Shown piece by piece: positions 1 through 7,483 of a stretch of 64,000 bases of DNA. This DNA is from Deltaproteobacteria bacterium (GTDB lineage Bacteria > Desulfobacterota > Desulfobacteria > Desulfobacterales > SURF-15). Under the pieces are notes generated by a model. It had not been told where the DNA came from, made no database searches, and was given only the letters and a program-made list of their open reading frames with translations. Where the stretch lies: positions 39,296 to 103,295 of the forward strand of contig JAFDFZ010000017.1 in assembly GCA_019309565.1 (NCBI GenBank), given 5' to 3'. Within the stretch, counting starts at the first letter, position 1. Each line of letters starts with the position of its first letter. The translations under genes were made by a program, and so were the position numbers.

Positions 1-64
1 CATTGTCTACGACTTTAAATACTTTGGGATGATTTTTCTGGGTCCCTATATTGCTTTTTGTCAT
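1..64 (-). CDS. 5' end of an unrecognised gene, cut by the window edge
   Basis: An ATG at 64-62 on the minus strand is preceded at a 6-base spacing by a very strong ribosome binding site (AAGGAGGGG, 79-71). The frame stays open to the window edge, giving 21 residues beginning MTKSNIGT and ending KVFKVVDN. This is too little to assign a family. The strong RBS is the reason for calling it a gene. Confidence 0.5.
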   Translation of the reverse strand, partial: MTKSNIGTQKNHPKVFKVVDN

Positions 65-470
65 TTTGGTCCCCTCCTTTTTGATGCTTTTTGGATTTTT
101 TGTTCAACCTATCTTCCCTTGATTGCAATGTTGGTACCAAAAGCGATATTCAATATATCTACTTGAATTAGTTATTATTTTTTAATAACCTTGGAAACCT
201 TACTGGGAAGAGCGATTGAAAAAAAGATTAAAGATGCAACAATTCCGGAAAGGATTAACAGGAAAACGTATAGAAATTGTACTAATATCAAATTGTTAAT
301 TGATTGTAGTTTTTTGATACCCTCACTGATTCATTTGTTTACAAATCCCCTCTCTTCTGTTTTGACGATGATTCATCATGCAAAACAAAGGAATCCATTC
401 TTGAAAAACTGCCTCAATATTTTCAGTTTTCGAAGAATCAGTTTTAATGCATAATTCATCAAAGATTTCG
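65..470. other. AT-rich stretch without a supportable gene
   Basis: Nothing coding is convincing here. An 87-codon plus-strand frame (191-454) lacks a ribosome binding site and reads as low-complexity AT-rich sequence. The stretch leads into the putative sigma-54 enhancer site that starts near 471. Confidence 0.5.
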
Positions 471-502
471 AATTATTTCGAAAAAAGAATTTGAAAATCT
501 TC
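471..502 (+). promoter_or_regulatory. Putative enhancer site, copy 1 of 4
   Basis: An AT-rich motif containing CGAAAAAAGAATTTG and ending CTTCTAAAG. It aligns, with small gaps, to the 34-base motifs at 4526 and 16912. It lies 88 bases upstream of the GG-N10-GC promoter at 591, the same architecture as at those loci. Binding by the NtrC-type regulator encoded at 3057 is an inference. Confidence 0.5.
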
Positions 503-590
503 TAAAGCGTACCTTTGACAAGCAACAATCATTTGATAATAATTTGCCATAACCATGCGAAGTTATTAATTTATATATCTTTCAGTTTTA

Positions 591-606
591 TGGCACACTT
601 CGTGCT
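591..606 (+). promoter_or_regulatory. Sigma-54 promoter, upstream of hdrB remnant
   Basis: TGGCACACTTCGTGCT fits the sigma-54 -24/-12 consensus, with GG and GC separated by exactly ten bases and a perfect TGGCAC half. It lies about 92 bases upstream of the start of the hdrB-like pseudogene and 88 bases downstream of a putative enhancer site. Confidence 0.65.
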
Positions 607-617
607 CAAAGAAAACT

Positions 618-679
618 TAAATTTCATTCAACGGCGGCTATATGGTTTTCAAAGGATTAGGAGTGCGAAACTTAAGTAC
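618..679 (+). repeat. Fragment of dispersed repeat family B
   Basis: This stretch matches 2842-2907 in patches: an AATTTCATTC block and a terminal block GTGCGAAACTTAAGTA (GTGCGAAACTTGAGTA at the other locus). It lies in the leader between the sigma-54 promoter and the hdrB remnant, so it may have been inserted there. Confidence 0.5.
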
Positions 680-696
680 CCGTTTCATAAGAGGTT

Positions 697-1053
697 GATG
701 GTATCGCATATCATCCTGGATGTACCTTGCGTGGCTAGTCCGCACTTTATGATGTGCAAATTCGACAGGTTTTTGATCAAATCGATATCAGGCTGGAGGA
801 AATAGAAGATTAGAATTGCTGTGGCGCAACATAGGTCACAAAGGTGGATGATTTTCTATCGGTTGCCATGCCGGCAAGAAATCTGGGAATTGCCGAAGCC
901 GATGGGTTCTCAGAGATGATCGTTCCCTGTTCGGCTTGCTATTCAAGGATGATGGTAGTCCAAAAACAGCTTGAATATGATATCGCTCTCAAAAGGGAGA
1001 TTAATCTAGAACTTACCAAAAAAATCCAAGGCAAAGAAGGAATTGCAAAATAG
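697..1053 (+). pseudogene. HdrB-like (heterodisulfide reductase subunit B) pseudogene
   Basis: Read in one frame, the sequence gives the N-terminal half of a CCG-domain HdrB protein: a GIAYHPGCTLRG start, LEEIED-stop-NCCGAT, then LSVAMPARNL and IVPCSACYSRM. These match the two cysteine-rich motifs that bind the noncubane [4Fe-4S] cluster in HdrB. It cannot be expressed intact. The likely ATG at 698 is one base out of frame. Amber TAG codons interrupt at 736, 811 (where the family has Trp before NCCG) and 832, and the frame ends at TAG 1051. The C-terminal half expected of a protein of about 290 residues is missing. HdrB normally works with HdrA/HdrC, which are not in the window. It lies downstream of a sigma-54 promoter, so it was probably once part of that regulon. 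Confidence 0.75.
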
Positions 1054-1112
1054 ACTGAACGAAGATCACTCAGATATAAGAATCTAATAGTGAAAGAACG
1101 AGGAAACAGACT

Positions 1113-1565
1113 ATGCCATTAAGCCCATCTCGCTTCATCAATGACTATGATCTCACCCTGAAGAAGCTTAAGGAAGCTCATCATTCAGAATGTTTTTTTC
1201 AGCGCAACTCACCTGTGGGCAATCTTCGTTTCAGCTTCTCTAAGGATGGTACTCTGATGGGAGAATTTATTTGTTCCACTGAACATCAGGGCTACCAGGG
1301 TATCGTCCATGGGGGAATCATTTCCGCGGTAATCGATGCTTCAATGGTACAATGTTGCATGGGACACGGTTTTATCACCTACACCACTGATCTCTCCATC
1401 CGTTACAGAAGACCGGTGATGATCAACACACCATGTGTTTTACAGACTCGAATCGTATCTATTGCCCGAAGAGTTCTGTTCTTGTTGGAAACTCGGATTA
1501 TGCAGAATGGTCAGGTACATGTTGAGGCTAATGGGCGCTTTTTCAAAGCAAAATATCCCTGTTGA
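1113..1565 (+). CDS. PaaI-family hotdog-fold thioesterase
   Basis: A 150-residue single-domain hotdog protein. The family signature QGIVHGGIISAVID is visible, with HGG at about residues 66-68 and the conserved acidic residue at about 75. Members hydrolyse acyl-CoA thioesters in the cytoplasm, often as housekeeping during aromatic or fatty-acid catabolism. The substrate cannot be read from sequence. The ATG has a GAGG element nine bases upstream. It lies between two pseudogenes (hdrB and larA remnants), so its original operon context has decayed, but the frame itself is intact. Confidence 0.8.
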   Translation: MPLSPSRFINDYDLTLKKLKEAHHSECFFQRNSPVGNLRFSFSKDGTLMGEFICSTEHQGYQGIVHGGIISAVIDASMVQCCMGHGFITYTTDLSIRYRRPVMINTPCVLQTRIVSIARRVLFLLETRIMQNGQVHVEANGRFFKAKYPC

Positions 1566-1685
1566 TTTTTATAAAATATTGTCGGAGAGAAACAAAACAA
1601 GTATAATTTTGATGAATTGGTCCTTTCGGATGATTTCAATTGGCGAAGGGCGGTTCTAATGGTTCAATCCGTATGAGGAGGAAAA

Positions 1686-2434
1686 ATGTCTCTTAATGGA
1701 AACAAAGGTAAAGCTTATTATGACGGAAAAGAAATTGAATTCAAACTTCCTGGGAACTGGAGCCTGCTGGTTAAGGCAGAGCCCAGAGCCGTTTCCGAGC
1801 TTGATAACATTTTTCTGAGGAGGTTGTAAGGGGAGTTCGGAATCCCATAAACGCAAAACCCTTAGCACAGTTGGCATTCTCTGGCATGAAGGTTGTCATC
1901 ATCAGCGAGGACCAGACCCGTCCATCACCTGTCGGCAACGTGGTGCTTCCAGTGCTGGGGGAGTTGAATGCCCTGGGAATCCCCGATGAAAATGTGGAAA
2001 TCGTGATCGGATGAGGCACCCACCGATCGCCGAGCCGGGAAGAAATCATTGCCAAGCTGGGAGATGAAGTGGTGGATCGTGTTCGGGTAAGCGTGCACTA
2101 CGCCGACAATAGGGATAATCTGGTACACATCGGTACGACAAGCCGGGGTACACCGGTTTGGCTCAATCGCACAGTAGCGGAGGCAGACATCACGGTGGTT
2201 ATTGGTACCGTCAATCCTCACTATTTTGCCGGATACAGTGGGGGGGGGCCTAAGATTTTGCTTCCTGGCGTCTCCGGCAGAGACACCCTGCGCAAGAACC
2301 ATGTTCTTATTCGAGACCCGAATACGGTGCAGGGCAAGATGGATGGCAATCCCATCTGGGAGGATATGCTGGAGGTGGCTCGGCTAGCGAAACTAACCTA
2401 TCTGGTGAATTTCGTGCATGTGGATGGGCACTAA
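1686..2434 (+). pseudogene. LarA-like (DUF2088) nickel-dependent racemase pseudogene
   Basis: The start is intact, with AGGAGG six bases before ATG 1686. After 47 codons the frame hits TAA at 1827, and the homologous sequence continues in another frame (RGVRNPINA, then VVIISEDQTRPSP). That frame is interrupted by TGA at 2012, just before GTHRSPS. Downstream, HYFAGYSGGGPKILLPG is the LarA signature carrying the histidine and lysine that hold the nickel pincer cofactor. The frame ends at 2434, well short of the usual length of about 420 residues, so the C-terminal domain is lost. LarA family enzymes racemise or epimerise 2-hydroxyacids. At least three lesions make it non-functional. Confidence 0.8.
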
Positions 2435-2450
2435 TTTAAGCCCTTTTGTT

Positions 2451-2550
2451 CGGTTGCTTGAACCAAAACGGTGAGCCCTATTGAATTGCGCTTTGAGCAC
2501 CCCTTTGGAGATTGAAGATCCTGCTTATCCGGGCTGCGGGATCTTCAATC
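2451..2550 (+). repeat. Repeat family A (REP-like), copy 1
   Basis: Contains the family core GAGCCCTATTGAATTGCGCTT, then a perfect 12-bp stem: GATTGAAGATCC at 2510-2521 pairs with GGATCTTCAATC at 2539-2550. Related copies occur near 15.7, 29.7, 37.1, 59.4 and 62.1 kb. It follows the larA remnant and abuts the target-site duplication of the family C element. Confidence 0.65.
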
Positions 2551-2556
2551 AAAAAG

Positions 2557-3035
2557 CAGCAATTCTCGGTGAATTTTCTATGGAGCCGGGTGATTGGATT
2601 TTGAAGCGCTCAACTGTTTGAAGCATCGTAAAGTTGCCAATGGAGTTAAGTCGAATAAAATTTTTAAAGGCAAAATAATTACACCGAAGCTCTTAGGCGG
2701 CCATCCAATCGGAAACATCGAGCTTAAGGCACATGGGAAGTAGCGCTAAGTAGCGGAAGATCTTGATAGCTCTGGTTTAACCGCTTTGTTGACTCCCATT
2801 GTGCCGTCATCGAAGGATGGTAAAGTGTATTTTGCCTTTAAAAATTTCATTCGACGCCATCACACTAAGGCATTTCATAGAAATAGGGGGGTGCGAAACT
2901 TGAGTAACGATAAATCCATTCTTGAAGCCATGGCCAGGCTCAGTTTTAGGATCACTTTTGTACGAGTTTTGAGCGCGTAAAAATCTGCTTATCCGTTGAA
3001 ATTAAAGGTGTTTTATTGTTCACCGAGAATTACTG
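2557..3035 (+). mobile_element. MITE-like element, family C, interrupted by another insertion
   Basis: The ends are inverted copies of CAGCAATTCTCGGTGAA. The flanks carry a perfect 9-bp duplication ATCAAAAAG (2548-2556 and 3036-3044), which shows transposition. Without the internal insertion (2622-2967) the two arms align, in reverse orientation, with the 128-bp complete copy at 40253-40380. No transposase is encoded. Its right end is only 21 bases from the start codon of the sigma-54 regulator gene. Confidence 0.75.
2622..2967 (+). mobile_element. Repeat family B element nested inside the family C element
   Basis: The insertion splits the family C arms and is bracketed by TTTGA (2617-2621, 2968-2972), a possible 5-bp duplication. 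It contains a long inverted repeat: GTCGAATAAAATTTTTAAAG at 2650 faces its near-perfect reverse complement ending at 2855. A second copy of this hairpin lies at 55088-55180 and a fragment at 618-679. No open frame of use is seen. Confidence 0.6.
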
Positions 3036-3056
3036 ATCAAAAAGGAACATACCGCA

Positions 3057-4445
3057 ATGATTACCTATACCATATATGTTGTTGATGATGAACAAACCAT
3101 CCGGGAAGGCATTACCATGGCGCTTGAATCAGATTACCGGATGAGGGCTTTCATTACTGCCGAGTCTGCACTTAAAGCCATTGAGAAAAAACCCCCGGAT
3201 CTTGTTCTGCTCGATATCGGACTGCCCGGTATGAGCGGAATTGAAGCGCTTAAGGAAATTAAGCGTCTTTACCCGCATATTCTCATCATAATGATTACCG
3301 CTTATGAAGACATCAATACTGTAATTTCTGCCATGAAATCAGGTGCATATGATTATGTGGTTAAGCCCATCCATATGGAGGGCCTGGAAGTTACCATCCG
3401 AAATGCTTTTCAGACCATCAGGTTAAGAAAGGAAGTTCAAATCCTTCAAGAGAAATACCTTAAGGAAAACCTGCCATGCTTTATAGCCGAGAGTAACGCC
3501 ATTCAGAATGTAATGGAATTTATAGACACGGTGGCAAAGAGCCCGGATACACCGATCCTGATCATGGGGGAAACCGGTACTGGCAAAGAGTTGCTTGCCA
3601 GTGCCATCCATTACAGAAGTCCCAATTTTAAAGGGCCTTTAATGACGGTGAACTGTGCTGCCATCCCGAAAGATCTTATTGAAAGTGAGCTTTTTGGTTA
3701 TGAAAAGGGAGCCTTTAGCGGTGCAAGTACATCTGGCAAAAAGGGCTTAATAGAGGAAGCGGCGAACGGAACTCTTTTTCTTGATGAGATAGGCGACTTG
3801 AGTTTTGAAGCACAGGCAAAGCTGCTAAGATTTCTTGAAGAAGGGGAGTTCTATCGGGTGGGAGGGACAAAAAAAATTCATGTTAAAACAAGGGTAGTTT
3901 CTGCAACAAATAAAAATCTAGATCGTATGATGGAAGAGGGCCAATTTCGAAAAGACCTTTTCTTTCGATTAAGCGTTATTAAGGTTCAAGTACCAACGCT
4001 GAATGAGCGCCCTGATGATATTCTAGCCCTTGCAAAGCACTTCTTGTATGAGTTCAGCCAAAAATTTGGTAAAGAATTTACTGGAATTTCTTCTCAAGCG
4101 CAGAGAGCCCTTGAGATTCACAATTGGACGGGGAATGTTCGTGAATTAAAAAACATTATGGAAAGAGGGGTTCTGGTTGGTAAGGGCCCGATTCTGCAGT
4201 TCGAAGACCTGGGCCTGACAGAATCTCCTGTAAATGACACCTTCCAGCCGGTAAAAGATGAATTCGTTTTTCCTCCTCTGTCTGAAACCGGCATCGATCT
4301 TTCCAAGGCTCAGGAATCCCTGGAAAAATATTATATTCAGGCAGCACTTCGCATGGCTAAAGGGAATGAAAGCAAGGCAGCCAAACTCCTCAACATAAAT
4401 CATCACACCTTTCGTTACCGCAGGAAAAAGCTAAGAATAACATAA
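3057..4445 (+). CDS. NtrC-family sigma-54-dependent response regulator (orphan)
   Basis: A 462-residue three-domain regulator. The receiver (residues 5-118) has the acidic pair D10/D11, phosphoacceptor D53 in LVLLDIGLPG, and the conserved lysine in VVKPI. The AAA+ domain (about 145-370) has Walker A GETGTGKE, Walker B LFLDEIGDL and GAFSGA, a serine variant of the sigma-54-contacting GAFTGA loop. A Fis-type helix-turn-helix ends the protein (SKAAKLLNINHHTFRYR). When phosphorylated such proteins remodel sigma-54 RNA polymerase. No histidine kinase gene is nearby, so the signal is unknown. It sits directly upstream of a sigma-54 promoter with a putative enhancer and is the best candidate regulator of the four similar promoters in the window. 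Confidence 0.93.
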   Translation: MITYTIYVVDDEQTIREGITMALESDYRMRAFITAESALKAIEKKPPDLVLLDIGLPGMSGIEALKEIKRLYPHILIIMITAYEDINTVISAMKSGAYDYVVKPIHMEGLEVTIRNAFQTIRLRKEVQILQEKYLKENLPCFIAESNAIQNVMEFIDTVAKSPDTPILIMGETGTGKELLASAIHYRSPNFKGPLMTVNCAAIPKDLIESELFGYEKGAFSGASTSGKKGLIEEAANGTLFLDEIGDLSFEAQAKLLRFLEEGEFYRVGGTKKIHVKTRVVSATNKNLDRMMEEGQFRKDLFFRLSVIKVQVPTLNERPDDILALAKHFLYEFSQKFGKEFTGISSQAQRALEIHNWTGNVRELKNIMERGVLVGKGPILQFEDLGLTESPVNDTFQPVKDEFVFPPLSETGIDLSKAQESLEKYYIQAALRMAKGNESKAAKLLNINHHTFRYRRKKLRIT

Positions 4446-4525
4446 CATCATCTGGTTATCTTAAAAAGCCAAATTGCTTTTAGTGTTGAATCGGTTTCAC
4501 CTGGGATTTTTGGATGGCTGGCATT

Positions 4526-4559
4526 AGAAATTTTGCGAAAAGAAATTTCGAGGTTTTTC
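4526..4559 (+). promoter_or_regulatory. Putative enhancer site, copy 2 of 4
   Basis: A 34-base motif with core GCGAAAAGAAATTTCG, nearly identical to 16912-16945 (four or five differences over 34). It ends 87 bases before the -24 element at 4647. It contains the self-complementary GAAATTTC. Its position between a sigma-54 regulator gene and a sigma-54 promoter fits an upstream activating sequence. Confidence 0.6.
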
Positions 4560-4646
4560 AATTTTTATATATCATGCTTTCGATTAAATCGTCGTAAGAA
4601 GTATCAACTATCTAAAATCACGTGAATTATTTTAGGCAACTCCTTA

Positions 4647-4663
4647 TGGCACAAATCATGCTT
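4647..4663 (+). promoter_or_regulatory. Sigma-54 promoter of the NifX/DUF1847 operon
   Basis: TGGCACAAATCATGCTT has a perfect TGGCAC, a ten-base GG-to-GC interval and TGC. The first gene starts 128 bases downstream. The rest of the intergenic stretch 4446-4790 holds only the enhancer motif and an untranslated leader. Confidence 0.7.
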
Positions 4664-4790
4664 TCTCACTGACAAGGAGGACAGGCAGGTCTTATAGCGA
4701 GCCAAAAAAACTTAAACTATACTATGCAGCCCGTATGACTGTGAACAGGAACATCAGTGATGATTCATACAAAGAAAGGAGGTTTTCAGA

Positions 4791-5213
4791 ATGAAAGTGG
4801 CAGTCAGCGCAACAGAAAAGGACTTGAATGCTGAGATCGATCAGCGTTTCGGGCGATGCCCTTATTTTATAGTAGTTGATACGGACGATATGAGTTTTGA
4901 GGCTTTTGAAAACGAGAGCATGAGGCTGGGGGGAGGTGCCGGGATTCAATCTGCGCAATTTGTGGCCTCTAAAGGTGCCAGGGTTGTAATAACAGGAAAC
5001 ATCGGGCCGAATGCAATGAGTACGCTTTCTGCTGCCGGTATTAAAGTGGTAACCGGCCAAACTGGCACCGTAAGAAAGGCAATAGAGGGTTACAAAGAAG
5101 GTAAGCTAAAAATATCAAGCGAGGCCACTGTCTCTGCTCCTTATGGTATAAGACGAGGCTCCGGTATGGGACGAGGTATGGGGCCTAGAGGAGGTATGGG
5201 GGAGAAACGATGA
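4791..5213 (+). CDS. NifX/NifB-type dinitrogenase Fe-Mo cofactor domain protein
   Basis: A 140-residue protein whose first ~105 residues form the small alpha/beta domain shared by NifX, NafY and the NifB C-terminus (MKVAVSATEKDLNAEIDQRF at the start, ITGNIGPNAMSTLSAAGI in the middle). Family members bind iron-molybdenum cofactor precursors or other metal clusters. The last ~23 residues are a Gly/Arg/Met-rich tail (GSGMGRGMGPRGG), seen in stand-alone anaerobe versions and possibly metal-binding. It has AAAGGAGG before the ATG. It opens an operon with DUF1847 and a ferredoxin under a sigma-54 promoter. No nitrogenase genes are nearby, so a role in another metallocluster is likely but unproven. 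Confidence 0.85.
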   Translation: MKVAVSATEKDLNAEIDQRFGRCPYFIVVDTDDMSFEAFENESMRLGGGAGIQSAQFVASKGARVVITGNIGPNAMSTLSAAGIKVVTGQTGTVRKAIEGYKEGKLKISSEATVSAPYGIRRGSGMGRGMGPRGGMGEKR

Positions 5214-5285
5214 ACAGCCCAACATAGTTTCATATAAGCAGAAGCAGATCCATCCGAATATTTCAACCATCTGTAAGGAGGAAAA

Positions 5286-6020
5286 ATGGATCAGGAGACA
5301 GAAAAAATCCCCCGATGTGCTGAATGTAAAATCGAAAAAACAATATGCCGACACGAAGACGGAAACGGACCGGTCTATTGCCCGACGATCAATTTTAGTG
5401 ACGTGGTCCAAGCCTCACGTTTAGAATATGACAGGCTTGAAATAAGAGATTTTGCCGTCAATGCAACCATTCAAGAGGGAGAATGTTATGTAAACAAAGA
5501 AAAGAGCAACCCTCATGTTCGATATGCCATAAAACCCAGGGTTCAGGAAACCATCGAATTTGCACACAAGATGGGTTTTCAAAGACTGGGGCTTGCTTTT
5601 TGCGGAGGTCTAAAACATGAGGCAAAGATTTTATCTGAGATATTGAAAGAACAGGGTTTTGAGCTGGCCTCCGTGGTCTGTGCTGTTGGAAGAACAGCCA
5701 AGGAATTTCTTAAAATTAAAGAAGAACAAAAAGTAAACCCCGGAGAGTATGAGGCCATGTGCAGCCCCATCGCTCAGGCAAAGGTTCTGAATGCTGTAAA
5801 CACGGAATTCAATATTGTATTCGGATTATGCGTTGGGCATGATTCTTTGTTTATGCGGTATTCTGATGCATTATGTACTGTACTGGTTGCAAAGGACAGG
5901 GTAACGGGGCACAATCCTCTGGCAGCGATTAACCTGTATAAATCCTATTACAGGAAATTGAAAGAGGAAAAATTCAATAAAGGAGGAAGTGTAACGGTTT
6001 CCATCGAAGAGAATGTATGA
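5286..6020 (+). CDS. DUF1847 cysteine-rich metal-binding protein
   Basis: A 244-residue DUF1847-type protein. The N-terminus has a CAEC pair (C11, C14) with C21 and C32. Further cysteines lie in FCGG, VVCAVG, MCSPIAQ and GLCVGHDSLF, the last being the best-known signature of the family. Pattern and context suggest iron-sulfur or other metal binding; no reaction is established. The ATG follows AAGGAGGAAAA, an ideal RBS. It is 72 bases after the NifX-like gene and 14 bases before the ferredoxin gene, so the three are probably co-transcribed. Confidence 0.8.
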   Translation: MDQETEKIPRCAECKIEKTICRHEDGNGPVYCPTINFSDVVQASRLEYDRLEIRDFAVNATIQEGECYVNKEKSNPHVRYAIKPRVQETIEFAHKMGFQRLGLAFCGGLKHEAKILSEILKEQGFELASVVCAVGRTAKEFLKIKEEQKVNPGEYEAMCSPIAQAKVLNAVNTEFNIVFGLCVGHDSLFMRYSDALCTVLVAKDRVTGHNPLAAINLYKSYYRKLKEEKFNKGGSVTVSIEENV

Positions 6021-6034
6021 GGATCTGAAAGCCA

Positions 6035-6460
6035 ATGAACAGGTCAAAAACGACAAGGAAAAATGAGATTGAGAAACTCAAGACCAAGGTCAGAGCAATT
6101 GAAGCTAGGCTTTGCTATCTGAATATAAGGTTAAAAGACATTGAGCGGGGCTTTCCTTCATCCGCTTTAATAGCATTTGTGGATCAAGATAGTTGTATCG
6201 GTTGTGGAACCTGTCGGGATGTTTGTCCTGTTGGAGCCATTTCCATAAAGGAGGTGGCCGAGGTGGATCCGAAACATTGTACAGGCTGTGGCCATTGCGT
6301 CGCACAATGTCCACAGGGCGCTATTACCTTACATCCTGAAAAATTGAAAAATGATAAACAGGTTTCGGCGTGTCTTAAATTACCCCCGCAATTGCATAAA
6401 TCACATAGTAAAACGACCTGCATGCATGATTTATCAGTGCCTGACGCCAGCTCCTTTTGA
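6035..6460 (+). CDS. Dicluster 4Fe-4S ferredoxin-like protein with N-terminal coiled coil
   Basis: The 141-residue product has two CxxCxxCxxxCP clusters (C54/57/60/64 and C82/85/88/92), enough for two [4Fe-4S] centres. Residues 8-40 are charged and heptad-like, probably a short coiled coil, and the last ~40 residues are unrelated to ferredoxins (LHKSHSK, DLSV). It should carry electrons for the NifX/DUF1847 operon in which it is the third gene. The 3' end is duplicated at 12366-14404, where a group II intron splits the copy. Confidence 0.85.
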   Translation: MNRSKTTRKNEIEKLKTKVRAIEARLCYLNIRLKDIERGFPSSALIAFVDQDSCIGCGTCRDVCPVGAISIKEVAEVDPKHCTGCGHCVAQCPQGAITLHPEKLKNDKQVSACLKLPPQLHKSHSKTTCMHDLSVPDASSF

Positions 6461-6795
6461 GTTGTTTTTAAACAACGGTGTTAAGATTATATATCAATCA
6501 GAATTCATCGTATCCTTCAGATAGGATTAAATCTCAATATAAATAGCATAAAATGATAAATAATTATTGAATAATACAAAATAATAATTATATTATAGGC
6601 GTATGATCATAACTAAGGACTATAGTGCTTAGATAGTAAGAATGCAGATTTGCTTAAGAGATTTGAGCTTCGAGGCTGTTCTGGTTATGGGTACAAACTG
6701 TTAAAAATGCGGGTGACGATTTTGAGATGCCACCCCGAGGAAAAGATAGACACCGCCGTAGGTGGGGTGGTGGATTTTGAAAGGAGGTGTTTGTT
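6461..6795 (+). other. AT-rich leader before the DUF5320 gene
   Basis: No gene is supported. The first part is extremely AT-rich. Near the end CCACCCC (6730-6736) can pair with GGGGTGG (6764-6770), so the transcript may form a hairpin just before the ribosome binding site. No sigma-54 type promoter or copy of the enhancer motif was found here. Confidence 0.4.
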
Positions 6796-7125
6796 ATGCC
6801 AGGATTTGATGGAACAGGTCCCAGGGGCGAAGGCCCAATGACAGGAGGTGGTCGTGGATATTGTAACCCCGCCTGGGCGGGATACAGGCCTCTATATGGA
6901 CGGCGATTTGGTTACAGCCGAGGTTATCGAGGGCGGGGTTTCCGAAGAGGCTTTGGTCCCGGTTATGGATTGGGAATAGATTATGCTCCGGGTTACGGTA
7001 TGCCTTATTCGCTGGATTCTTCAAAAGAAGTCGATATGCTCAAGGCCGAAGCGGAAGCCATGAAAAATGACCTTGATGAGATAAACAAGCGTATCGAGGA
7101 ACTGGAAAAAGAATCTTCCGAATAG
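6796..7125 (+). CDS. DUF5320 small protein, Gly/Arg/Tyr-rich
   Basis: A 109-residue protein with the DUF5320 start MPGFDGTGPRGEGPMTGGGR, a central Gly/Arg/Tyr-rich segment (about 30-75) and a charged C-terminal helix, probably a coiled coil (DMLKAEAEAMKNDLDEINKR). The family has no proven function but in anaerobes repeatedly sits beside NifX-domain proteins. ATG 6796 is chosen because AAGGAGGT lies eight bases upstream; an in-frame GTG at 6787 overlaps that RBS and is unlikely. It could be a scaffold or binding partner for the cofactor proteins upstream, but this is inference. Confidence 0.8.
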   Translation: MPGFDGTGPRGEGPMTGGGRGYCNPAWAGYRPLYGRRFGYSRGYRGRGFRRGFGPGYGLGIDYAPGYGMPYSLDSSKEVDMLKAEAEAMKNDLDEINKRIEELEKESSE

Positions 7126-7180
7126 GACTTCCTTAAGCCCTTCAGAGGATTTCAGGCATTTAAGTAGACCTCAAAAAGTG

Positions 7181-7214
7181 GCAATAGGGCGAGTCTTAAG
7201 ACTCGCCCTATTGC
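7181..7214. terminator. Perfect 34-bp palindrome, possible hairpin/terminator
   Basis: GCAATAGGGCGAGTCTT is followed directly by its exact reverse complement, so 17 bases pair with no loop. There is no T-tract after it, so it may be a protein-binding palindrome, a cruciform or a processing/stabilising hairpin rather than a classical terminator. It lies between the DUF5320 gene and the small ferredoxin gene. Confidence 0.5.
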
Positions 7215-7293
7215 AATGCGAAGCAAAAACCGTAAGCATGAAGATTGTGGATCACGTCAAGATCAGAAAACTGAGAAAGGAGACTATTCCCTC

Positions 7294-7479
7294 ATGTATG
7301 AAATTAAAGTGGATCCGGAAAAGTGCACGGGTTGCGGAGAATGCGTAGAAATCTGTCCAGAAGAAGTTTATGAGTTGGAGGATGAAAAGTCGGTACCGGT
7401 AAATGTAGAGCAGTGCGAGGGCTGTGAAAGCTGTCTTGAAGTCTGCGAGCAAGATGCCATCACCGTGACGGAAGTTTGA
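7294..7479 (+). CDS. Small 2[4Fe-4S] ferredoxin
   Basis: A 61-residue ferredoxin with CTGCGECVEICP and CEGCESCLEVC, the classic paired clusters of bacterial two-cluster ferredoxins. ATG 7294 is preferred over the upstream in-frame ATG 7216 because AGAAAGGAGA precedes it and the family starts with a MYEIKVDPEKC-like sequence; the upstream extension overlaps the palindrome's right flank. It should act as a soluble low-potential electron carrier. The next gene, a radical SAM protein needing such an electron donor, starts four bases after its stop. Confidence 0.88.
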   Translation: MYEIKVDPEKCTGCGECVEICPEEVYELEDEKSVPVNVEQCEGCESCLEVCEQDAITVTEV

Positions 7480-7483
7480 TCAG

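Noticed and set aside
191-454. 87-codon plus-strand frame
   Set aside because: No RBS, low-complexity AT-rich composition and no family resemblance; it lies before the sigma-54 control region.
736-834. TAG codons in the hdrB frame read as pyrrolysine
   Set aside because: The start is out of frame and the C-terminal half is absent, so readthrough would not restore a protein. Kept only as a low-priority check.
2012-2014. TGA in the larA frame as a selenocysteine codon
   Set aside because: The position is not a catalytic cysteine in the family, no SECIS-like hairpin was seen directly after it, and a separate frameshift already breaks the gene.
2786-2980. 64-codon frame inside the nested repeat
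   Set aside because: It lies wholly in repeat DNA, lacks an RBS and crosses a repeat boundary.
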